Shown here: one piece after another, positions 1-4,685 of the stretch
Layout of the letters: each line of letters opens with the position of its first letter
How positions within the stretch are numbered: position 1 is the stretch's first letter
NCBI GenBank assembly: GCA_031259035.1
Contig: JAIRLZ010000251.1
Span: forward strand, 1 to 5,590
Reading direction: 5' to 3'
Length of the DNA stretch: 5,590 nt
Source of the DNA: Treponema sp.
Lineage (GTDB): Bacteria; Spirochaetota; Spirochaetia; Treponematales; Breznakiellaceae
Position numbers and translations under genes: made by a program
The notes under the pieces: model-generated
The model's database searches: none
What the model saw: the letters and a program-made list of their open reading frames with translations, nothing else
Told to the model about the DNA's origin: nothing

Positions 1-163
1 GACGTCCCAATTGCAGGCGCGTGTAACCCAGCTTGAGACGGAAAACGCGCGGCTTTTGCAACAGAACCGGCAGTTGACCAACAGCGCGGCGAATCAGAGC
101 GCCGCCGGCGCCTCTGCGACGTCCCAATTGCAGGCGCGTGTAACTCAGCTTGAGACGGAAAAC
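1..163 (+). repeat. 117-bp-period direct repeat inside the coiled-coil gene
   Basis: Bases 1-46 recur at 118-163 with a single mismatch (C at 28, T at 145), giving a 117-bp period, or 39 codons, in frame. Each copy encodes TSQLQARVTQLETEN. After the second copy the sequence diverges into the globular part, so 118-163 is the last unit. The first visible copy begins at base 1, so further units probably lie to the left. Near identity at DNA level, including silent positions, points to recent duplication or ongoing homogenisation rather than only protein-level selection for heptads. Confidence 0.9.
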
Positions 164-568
164 AACATGCTGAAAGAGAGCGAGCGGACGCTGACGTACA
201 ATTTGGGCGTGATGATGGACAATTATAATAGCATTAAGCCGAATTCGGACGCCTACTTGTCGCTTGCCAGATCCTACAGCGTATACAAAAATGATCCTGA
301 TCGGCTCTCGAATTTGGAGCATTTTCTCAATGAGCGGGAAGTCGCGTCCGCCTTTCCGGGCTTTGTGAGCAAGGCGCGGAACATAGCGGACGGCTTGATC
401 ATTTCCACCCGCAAGGAAACTCTCAATGCGATCTCTTCCATCATAGAAACGGCGTTGCGTATACAAACCCCATCTACTAGAAAGCTGTATCTGGAAGGCA
501 TGAAAGTACGCTATGTACATGATCCCGCGACAGCCGATTTTATAGAGACGCTGATAAAGCGGTTATAG
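1..568 (+). CDS. Coiled-coil protein of unknown function, 5'-truncated by the window edge
   Basis: The reading frame (codons from base 2) is open from the window edge, so the gene starts upstream. A TTG at 11-13 lies inside a repeated segment (TSQLQARVTQLETEN) that recurs intact further on, so it is an internal Leu codon and not a start. About 188 codons are visible. The first 60 or so residues form a heptad-like coiled coil rich in Leu, Gln and Glu (QLQARVTQLETENARLLQQ), with an Ala/Ser/Gln/Asn-rich linker and a second copy of the motif. The remaining ~125 residues look globular and helical, with Tyr/Ser-rich and Arg/Lys-rich stretches (AYLSLARSYSVY, LYLEGMKVRYVHD), and end in IKRL. I recognise no catalytic motif or family. 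The stop (566-568) is 18 nt before metN, so co-transcription with metN-metI is likely, but a functional link to methionine uptake is unproven. It could be a structural or envelope-associated protein; the N-terminus outside the window would decide. Confidence 0.75.
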   Translation, partial: TSQLQARVTQLETENARLLQQNRQLTNSAANQSAAGASATSQLQARVTQLETENNMLKESERTLTYNLGVMMDNYNSIKPNSDAYLSLARSYSVYKNDPDRLSNLEHFLNEREVASAFPGFVSKARNIADGLIISTRKETLNAISSIIETALRIQTPSTRKLYLEGMKVRYVHDPATADFIETLIKRL

Positions 569-586
569 GAAAAGAGGGCGCGTTCG

Positions 587-1306
587 GTGATTGTTCTAAA
601 CAGGATCAGTAAAAGTTATGGAAACGTCGCCGCATTGCGGGATGTTGATCTCACGGTGCCGGATAAGACCATCTATGGCGTTATAGGAAAAAGCGGCGCG
701 GGCAAATCAACATTGTTGAGGATCATGGGTTTGCTTGAACCAACGGATACGGGTTCCGTATATTACGGGAACGAACGGGTTGACATCTTAACCGGTACAG
801 CGTTGCTGGAGCGCAGGCGCAATATGGGCATGATTTTCCAGAATTTCAACCTGCTTTCTTCCCGTGACGCGGAGGGGAATATCGCGTATCCCCTTGAGAT
901 TGCTGGCGTCCCAAAAAAAGAAATTAAGAGCAGGGTAAGCGAGTTGCTTGAAATGGTGGATATTCGGGACAAACGGAAAGCCCGCATACGGGAACTTTCA
1001 GGCGGGCAGAAGCAACGGGTGGCTATTGCGCGCGCTCTAGCCGCAAAGCCCGATGCGCTTTTTTGCGATGAAGCCACGAGCGCCCTCGATCCGCAGACCA
1101 CCCGTTCCGTTTTAAGCCTGATACAGGATCTGCATGAGAAGCTCAAGATTACGGTCGTGTTGATTACGCACCAAATGTCCGTGATACGGGATGTGTGCGA
1201 GCAAGTCGCGGTGCTTGAAAACGGGGAAATCGTTGAACAGGGAGTCGTTGACGCGGTGTTCAACAATCCCAAGACACAAGCGGCGAAGGAGCTTGTCGAT
1301 GTCTGA
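587..1306 (+). CDS. metN: Methionine ABC importer ATP-binding subunit MetN, short form without NIL domain
   Basis: This is the ATPase subunit that powers methionine import on the cytoplasmic face of MetI. The 239-residue product has all ABC motifs: A-loop Tyr11, Walker A GKSGAGKST (34-42), Q-loop Gln85 in IFQNFNLLSS, signature LSGGQKQ (137-143), Walker B ending in CDEATSALD with catalytic Glu162, and H-loop His195. The FQNFNLLSSRDAEGNIAYPLEIAG stretch and THQMSVIRDVC are typical of MetN rather than of lipid or phosphate ABC ATPases. The start is GTG at 587, preceded by a GAGGG ribosome binding site at 574-578 with 8 nt spacing. MetN proteins such as that of E. coli are about 340 residues and carry a C-terminal NIL (ACT-like) domain that binds methionine and inhibits transport. 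This one stops at NNPKTQAAKELVDV, about where that domain would begin. Its stop codon overlaps metI, so the short form looks native and not frameshifted. Confidence 0.93.
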   Translation: MIVLNRISKSYGNVAALRDVDLTVPDKTIYGVIGKSGAGKSTLLRIMGLLEPTDTGSVYYGNERVDILTGTALLERRRNMGMIFQNFNLLSSRDAEGNIAYPLEIAGVPKKEIKSRVSELLEMVDIRDKRKARIRELSGGQKQRVAIARALAAKPDALFCDEATSALDPQTTRSVLSLIQDLHEKLKITVVLITHQMSVIRDVCEQVAVLENGEIVEQGVVDAVFNNPKTQAAKELVDV

Positions 1307-1964
1307 TGAATTGATGAATGTTCTGCGGCTTTTGCCCAAGCCCACATATGAAACCATATATATGACTTTCGCCTCCACGTTTTTCGCGTGCCTTATGGGA
1401 CTGCCTCTTGGGGCGTTTTTGTACAGCGCGGCGCCTGTGGGTCTGACCCCCCGGCGCGCGGCCTATGCGGTTGTCTCACGGATTGTCAACGCGCTTCGCT
1501 CCTTTCCATTCCTCATCCTGATGATAGCGCTCATCCCGCTCACCCGTTTCATTGTAGGCACCAGCATAGGGCCGACCGCGGTGATCGTGCCGCTTTCGAT
1601 AGCCGCCGCGCCCTTTGTCGCCCGCCTTGTGGAAGCCGCCCTCTCGGAAGTGGACGCCGGCATTGTCACCGCGGCGATAGCGATGGGATCAACCAATTTT
1701 CAAATCATCAGAAAAGTCCTTATACCGGAAGCGATGCCCGCGCTTGTTTCAGGACTTGCCCTTACCATCATCAATCTCATCGGGTATTCGGCAATGGCGG
1801 GCGCAATTGGCGGCGGTGGACTTGGCGCCCTAGCAATCAACTACGGCTACTACCGCTTCCGCACCGGCATAATGATAGCCGCAGTCATCGTCATTCTCCT
1901 CTTGGTGGAGGTGGTGCAGCTTGCGGGAACGCTGGCAAGCAGGAAGTTGCTGTCAAAAATGTAA
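1299..1964 (+). CDS. metI: Methionine ABC importer permease MetI
   Basis: This is the membrane subunit that forms the methionine translocation path, working as a dimer with MetN. The 221-residue product matches the usual MetI length (about 217). Five hydrophobic segments are visible, at roughly residues 20-43, 57-86, 90-111, 147-180 and 191-213. The family-typical NALRSFPFLILMIALIPLTR lies at 64-83. The EAA coupling loop that docks on the ATPase runs from about 121 to 147 (GIVTAAIAMGSTNFQIIRKVLIPEAMP), followed by GGGGLGALA. The start is ATG 1299, inside the last codons of metN (8-bp overlap), with AAGGA at 1286-1290 and 8 nt spacing. An upstream in-frame extension to 1191 would run through metN and is not credible. 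The overlap implies translational coupling and balanced subunit production. No MetQ lipoprotein gene follows in the window. Confidence 0.95.
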   Translation: MSDELMNVLRLLPKPTYETIYMTFASTFFACLMGLPLGAFLYSAAPVGLTPRRAAYAVVSRIVNALRSFPFLILMIALIPLTRFIVGTSIGPTAVIVPLSIAAAPFVARLVEAALSEVDAGIVTAAIAMGSTNFQIIRKVLIPEAMPALVSGLALTIINLIGYSAMAGAIGGGGLGALAINYGYYRFRTGIMIAAVIVILLLVEVVQLAGTLASRKLLSKM

Positions 1965-1999
1965 TGAGCGCGGCGTTCTTTTGCCTGGCGTCGGTGTAA
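1964..1999 (+). other. Eleven-codon mini-ORF overlapping the metI stop; possible metQ start remnant
   Basis: An ATG overlaps the metI stop as TAATG, a typical coupling arrangement, and opens the short reading frame MSAAFFCLASV followed by TAA at 1997-1999. The peptide is hydrophobic with a central Cys, like the start of a lipoprotein signal peptide, and this is where metQ normally sits in metNIQ operons. The stop codon merges directly into the ribosome binding site of the next gene. It may be a degraded metQ start, a small coupling peptide, or chance. Nothing beyond position and composition supports a function. Confidence 0.25.
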
Positions 2000-2011
2000 G
2001 GAGGATATGAT

Positions 2012-2224
2012 ATGGAAAATATAGCGATATTGATACCATTGGCCGCATTGTCTATACCGATTTTGGCGATTAGCCTTTCATATAGACAAAAAACTCAAAA
2101 AAACAAAATAAGAGAGATGGAATTGCAAAAAGAAATTCTGACGTTAGAACTTGAGAAGCAAAAAGGCGACATACAATTATTGGAAGCGGAAAGCAAGAAA
2201 TATGACACCATTATAAACGGGTAA
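2012..2224 (+). CDS. Small membrane-anchored coiled-coil protein, PspB-like layout
   Basis: This 70-residue protein has an excellent ribosome binding site, AAGGAGG at 1998-2004, 7 nt before the ATG, so it is very likely translated. Residues 3-22 (NIAILIPLAALSIPILAISL) form one membrane helix. Residues 24-64 are highly charged, rich in Lys, Glu, Gln and Leu, with heptad spacing expected of a coiled coil (MELQKEILTLELEKQKGDIQLLEAE). A short N-terminal helix followed by a cytoplasmic coiled coil, at about 70 residues, is the layout of PspB of the phage-shock envelope-stress system. That resemblance is architectural only; I see no pspA or pspC nearby. The gene lies 47 nt after metI on the same strand and could share its transcript. 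It is visibly more AT-rich, with many AAA and ATA codons, than metI, which may reflect Lys/Ile content or a separate origin. Confidence 0.75.
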   Translation: MENIAILIPLAALSIPILAISLSYRQKTQKNKIREMELQKEILTLELEKQKGDIQLLEAESKKYDTIING

Positions 2225-2254
2225 GATGTGTGAGGAGGAATGAACCGAAGCGCC

Positions 2255-2267
2255 GCCGCAGAGCGGC
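2255..2267 (+). terminator. Short GC hairpin after the small membrane protein gene
   Basis: GCCGC (2255-2259) pairs with GCGGC (2263-2267) around a 3-nt loop, 30 nt after the stop codon at 2222-2224. No T-tract follows, so intrinsic termination is doubtful; it may simply be part of GC-rich spacer DNA. Confidence 0.2.
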
Positions 2268-2337
2268 AGGGCATTAAACCGCATAGGCCATGTTCAGCGT
2301 CATCATCGTCTTTTTGTCCACGCTCCGTTCCCGCGGA

Positions 2338-2353
2338 CGCCGCTTTTGCGGCG
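2338..2353 (-). terminator. Hairpin directly after the nuclease-like gene
   Basis: CGCCGC (2338-2343) pairs perfectly with GCGGCG (2348-2353) around a four-base loop. It begins 4 nt after the minus-strand stop codon (2358-2360). The position suits a terminator or 3'-end stabiliser for that transcript and could serve both convergent genes, but there is no U-tract on either strand. Confidence 0.35.
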
Positions 2354-2357
2354 CCCT

Positions 2358-3038
2358 TTACCAGTGTTTTGGTACAAACCCTTCCGGCGGTTTCAGCAAA
2401 TTGACCGATTCCCCGGACAACTCCAGAACAAAAAAACCGGCTTTATAGGCATAGTCCCGTACGTCGGGATCAACCACGCCTCCGGCCATCGCCCCCAGAA
2501 GTTTCTTCCCTACAGTTTCAGCGGGCGGGTATTTGCGTATGAGCGACATGCGCCGGACGTGCGCGTCCACCTCGTCTTTCTTATTCAGTTCCCGCTTGAC
2601 TTCAATAGCCATCACTCATTCCGTGTCGGAAAGCAGGATGTCTATATCCGTTTTTATATAGTTATTTTCATCGTAAAGCGGGATGCGCTGATAAGCCCTT
2701 TTGAGATTGTACGGATAATCCGCAAACTTCTCCCACAACCGGGACGCGATGAGGGTTTCTATCAATTCCCCCATAGAACGGTTAAGGCCGCCGACATTTT
2801 TCGACAATTCAGCCACCGTCTCACGGAGTTTCCGCATCTGCTCGTCATTTTCTTTCTGCATTCGTTCACGCTCTTTCGCCTGCCGCTCATCGGTTTTCCG
2901 CATCTGCTCATCGGTTTTCTGCAATTGCTCATCGGTTTTCTGCAATTGCTTGCGGTTTTCCATTAGAGCCGCCCAGACTTTTTCAAAACTTAGGGTTTTG
3001 CCCCACTCGGCGGCCTGTTCCGCTGTCATTACTTCCAT
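2358..3038 (-). pseudogene. Coiled-coil PD-(D/E)XK nuclease-like protein interrupted by one in-frame TGA
   Basis: One reading frame of 226 codons is cut only by TGA at 2616-2618 (codon 141). The start is ATG 3038, set by AGGAGG (3045-3050) with 6 nt spacing; a GTG at 3053 lies at the predicted transcription start and is rejected. Residues 30-78 form a coiled coil with repeated KTDEQ heptads. The domain after it has ELIETLIASRLWEKF (91-105), then KTDIDILLSDTE (129-140) before the stop and AIEVKRE after it. Asp131 or Asp133 with Glu146 and Lys148 fit the D...E-x-K site of PD-(D/E)XK nucleases. The C-terminus (GAMAGGVVDPDVRDYAYKAGFFVLEL...GFVPKHW) continues as in the family as I remember it, where I would expect Trp, Cys or Tyr at the stop position; TGG to TGA is the simplest cause. 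Since GTG and ATG follow the TGA at once, reinitiation to give two polypeptides is possible. Function is unknown. Everything except the stop looks intact, so the lesion is recent or tolerated. Confidence 0.8.
2886..2948 (-). repeat. Three 21-bp tandem units encoding coiled-coil heptads
   Basis: Units lie at 2886-2906, 2907-2927 and 2928-2948. The last two are identical and the first differs at three positions. Each encodes one heptad of the type QLQKTDE or QMRKTDE in the nuclease-like protein. Such in-frame 21-bp tandems can expand or contract by slippage and change the coiled-coil length without breaking the frame. Confidence 0.9.
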
Positions 3039-3044
3039 AATTTG

Positions 3045-3050
3045 CCTCCT
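3045..3050 (-). promoter_or_regulatory. Ribosome binding site deciding the nuclease-like gene start
   Basis: AGGAGG on the minus strand lies 6 nt before ATG 3038. It overlaps the reading frame that would follow the alternative GTG at 3053, so translation from ATG 3038 is strongly favoured. Confidence 0.85.
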
Positions 3051-3060
3051 CACGCTTTCC

Positions 3061-3090
3061 AGTATAGCACAAGAAAGCGAGACCTGCCAA
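3061..3090 (-). promoter_or_regulatory. Sigma70-type promoter of the nuclease-like gene, extended -10
   Basis: On the minus strand TTGGCA (3085-3090) and TATACT (3061-3066) are separated by 18 bp, and TGC directly before TATACT gives an extended -10. Transcription should start near 3054, giving a leader of about 15 nt that contains the ribosome binding site. Match quality is high for a promoter driving a damaged gene. Confidence 0.8.
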
Positions 3091-3093
3091 GCG

Positions 3094-3126
3094 TTTTGTT
3101 TTTTCTCACTGTTTTTTCACATTTTT
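3094..3126 (-). promoter_or_regulatory. Spaced A-tracts upstream of the promoter, candidate UP element or curved DNA
   Basis: On the minus strand, A-runs of 4-6 bases occupy the complements of 3094-3097, 3099-3104, 3112-3117 and 3122-3126. Centres of the last three are about 13 and 9.5 bp apart, close to one helical turn. They lie just upstream of the -35 box, where an UP element binds the alpha subunit of RNA polymerase. Confidence 0.55.
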
Positions 3127-3181
3127 CAAGGATCAGGAATACACCGCCCGCCGCGGTTCAACACGGCGAAGTTTTCTGGCG

Positions 3182-3196
3182 CTCGCGCTTCGCGAG
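3182..3196 (-). terminator. Hairpin downstream of the phosphofructokinase gene
   Basis: CTCGCG (3182-3187) pairs with CGCGAG (3191-3196) around a 3-nt loop, about 33 nt past the stop codon. A wider 7-bp inverted repeat (GCGGTTC 3153-3159, GAACCGC 3214-3220) encloses it. There is no U-tract, so it may be an mRNA 3'-end structure or a Rho-assisted end rather than a classical terminator. Confidence 0.35.
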
Positions 3197-3228
3197 TGGT
3201 CAAAAAGCGCGTGGAACCGCAACCCGGC

Positions 3229-4560
3229 TCAGTCAAACTGGTTCACCATGAGCGTGGGCTGATGCGTCGCGTCAAGCGTGTCGCGCCAGAGGCTGCTCTC
3301 CGGGTCAACGTGGTTGCGGTGGGAAATAGCGGCTTTCATCGGGATATGCACGAATTCGTTGTTTACAAGACCAATGACAACCTTGGTTTTACCAGCCATT
3401 GCCGCATGGGCCGCCGCATTGCCGAGCCGTTCGCAGTACACGGAGTCAATGGGAGAAGCGGGCGCCGAACGGATGATGTAACTGGGATCAATGTATTTGA
3501 GATTGATTTCCACTTTGATAGCCTTGAAGTGCTTTTCGATGCGGTCGCGGAGATAGGCGCCGACATCGCCTAACTTGAGATTGCCGCCCGCGTCTTTTTC
3601 ACCGGACGCAAGTTGATCCTGAAGGGCGCCTTCCGCAACGATGATAACCGCATGTTTTCGGTTTTTTATCCGTTCCTCAAGGTGATGGAAGAATCCGTTG
3701 TACCCTTCAAGGTTGAAGGGGACTTCGGGAATAAGAACAAAGTTGACCTCGTGGCTTGCGAGAGCCGCATGAGCCGCGATAAAGCCGGACTCCCGTCCCA
3801 TGAGTTTTACCAGTCCGATGCCGTTGATCTGGGAACTCGCCTCCATGTGAGCGGACGCAAGAACGTCGACCGCTTTGGCGACCGCGGTGTCAAAGCCGAA
3901 GGATTTCTGGATAAAAGCGAAATCATTGTCAACGGTCTTGGGAATGCCGATCATCGCTATTTTGAGCTTGCGCCGCTCGATCTCTTCGGCGATTTCGAGG
4001 GAGCCGCGCTGGGTTCCGTCTCCGCCGATGGTGAAGAGCATATTGAGGTTCATCTGCTCCATGGCGTCCACGATCTTGCCAACCTCTTTGCCGCCGCCGC
4101 GGGCGCTTCCAAGATAGGTGCCGCCCAGCTTGTGAATGTTGTCAACAGAGTCCGGATTCAATTCGCGGGGCGCATAGGAGTATTCCGGCAGGAAACCTTT
4201 GTACCCATACCGGATGCCGCTGATACGGCGCACGCCATAGCGTTCCCACAAACACCGGACAATGGCGCGTATGACGTCGTTAATGCCGGGACACAAGCCG
4301 CCGCAGCTTACGATTCCCGCATGAACATGGGAAGCCTGGAAATAGAGCATTTCCCGTGGTCCCGCCACTTCAAGCGCCTGACTCCGCTTCAAGGCTGGCT
4401 GGGATCCGAGTTTTACTGCTGGATCCAACAGAATAAACTGATCGTCGGTAACATAATTGACGAGTTGATCGCCCCGCTCCTTCGACATGACGATGGGCGA
4501 TGTAATATTTCGTTTTCCTAATTCTTCAATAGTAAAATCATATTCGCATTTTTCATTCAT
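3229..4560 (-). CDS. pfk: 6-phosphofructokinase, about 443 residues, GGDGT/PKTVDND type
   Basis: It phosphorylates fructose 6-phosphate to fructose 1,6-bisphosphate in cytoplasmic glycolysis. Visible motifs: GIVSCGGLCPGIND (82-95, donor-phosphate loop), TIGGDGTQRG (177-186), GIPKTVDNDF (205-214, with Asp211 matching the catalytic base), MGRESGF (254-260, sugar-phosphate binding), a PEVPF segment near 281-285, and a YIIRSAPASP segment near the C-terminus. An ~80-residue N-terminal extension precedes the core, as in longer PFKs of treponemes, trypanosomatids and plants. Proteins of this family are often annotated as pyrophosphate-dependent, but those enzymes usually have Asp in GGDDS, whereas here Gly182 is the ATP-type residue. 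Lys208 is the PPi-type residue, though it also occurs in trypanosomatid ATP enzymes. I favour ATP as donor but cannot prove it. The start is ATG 4560, with AAGGAG 6 nt upstream; an in-frame TTG at 4587 lies at the edge of the -10 box and is rejected. The gene looks intact and stands alone. Confidence 0.95.
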   Translation of the reverse strand: MNEKCEYDFTIEELGKRNITSPIVMSKERGDQLVNYVTDDQFILLDPAVKLGSQPALKRSQALEVAGPREMLYFQASHVHAGIVSCGGLCPGINDVIRAIVRCLWERYGVRRISGIRYGYKGFLPEYSYAPRELNPDSVDNIHKLGGTYLGSARGGGKEVGKIVDAMEQMNLNMLFTIGGDGTQRGSLEIAEEIERRKLKIAMIGIPKTVDNDFAFIQKSFGFDTAVAKAVDVLASAHMEASSQINGIGLVKLMGRESGFIAAHAALASHEVNFVLIPEVPFNLEGYNGFFHHLEERIKNRKHAVIIVAEGALQDQLASGEKDAGGNLKLGDVGAYLRDRIEKHFKAIKVEINLKYIDPSYIIRSAPASPIDSVYCERLGNAAAHAAMAGKTKVVIGLVNNEFVHIPMKAAISHRNHVDPESSLWRDTLDATHQPTLMVNQFD

Positions 4561-4566
4561 ACAAAG

Positions 4567-4572
4567 CTCCTT
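4567..4572 (-). promoter_or_regulatory. Ribosome binding site fixing the phosphofructokinase start
   Basis: AAGGAG on the minus strand with 6 nt to ATG 4560. It sits almost at the predicted 5' end of the mRNA, so the leader is only about 12 nt. Confidence 0.85.
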
Positions 4573-4578
4573 CTTTCT

Positions 4579-4607
4579 ATTATACAATCTTTTGTTTTAT
4601 AAATCAA
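4579..4607 (-). promoter_or_regulatory. Sigma70-type promoter of the phosphofructokinase gene
   Basis: On the minus strand TTGATT (4602-4607), a 17-bp AT-rich spacer and a perfect TATAAT (4579-4584). The predicted start is near 4572. The -35 box lies less than 20 bp from where the insertion-element remnant appears to begin, so sequence upstream of -35 may derive from the element. Confidence 0.8.
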
Positions 4608-4658
4608 CCGTTCGCATGGTCTCATGTAAAAATCTGACTGTGGACACCCAAACTTTAT

Positions 4659-4680
4659 CCGGCGCTTATCCCGCCGGAGG
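4659..4680 (+). promoter_or_regulatory. Hairpin overlapping the transposase ribosome binding site
   Basis: CCGGCG (4659-4664) pairs perfectly with CGCCGG (4672-4677) around a 7-nt loop. The 3' arm covers the first two bases of the GGAGG ribosome binding site (4676-4680), which lies 5 nt before ATG 4686. In many insertion sequences such structures restrain transposase translation on read-through transcripts. Confidence 0.4.
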
Positions 4681-4685
4681 AAACT

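Larger units (their letters stand above)
2225..2357. other. GC-rich gap between convergent genes, with in-frame tail of the nuclease-like gene
   Basis: No convincing gene is present. On the minus strand the frame of the nuclease-like gene stays open past its TAA for 27 more codons, ending VDKKTMMTLNMAYAV and then TAA at 2274-2276. That tail looks protein-like but has no start signal and may be a relic of another gene. On the plus strand a GAGGAGGA at about 2232-2239 sits directly against an ATG at 2240, which is too close for a normal start. Two GC-rich hairpins occur in the gap. Confidence 0.4.

Noticed and set aside
1191..1298. N-terminal extension of metI
   Set aside because: It would overlap metN by over 110 bases and reads as random basic sequence. 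ATG 1299 has a proper ribosome binding site and gives the family length.
2240..2401. Plus-strand ORF of about 53 codons starting MNRSAAERQG
   Set aside because: The purine-rich site is directly against the ATG, the composition is Pro/Ser/Ala-rich noise, and it runs into the antisense of the nuclease-like gene.
2616..2618. TGA as a selenocysteine codon
   Set aside because: I found no convincing stem-loop in the first ~50 nt after the TGA, and the expected residue by family memory is aromatic or Cys without a known redox role. A nonsense mutation is simpler.
2886..2948. CRISPR-like array
   Set aside because: The units are contiguous with no spacers and encode protein heptads.
2346..3573. Long plus-strand open frames over the nuclease-like gene and pfk 3' end
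   Set aside because: They are Phe/Ser/Arg-rich antisense translations of the coiled-coil heptads, with no start signals.
3613..4521. 302-codon plus-strand open frame
   Set aside because: It lies entirely antisense to the phosphofructokinase gene, whose motifs and start signals are unmistakable. The antisense frame shows no family motifs or ribosome binding site.
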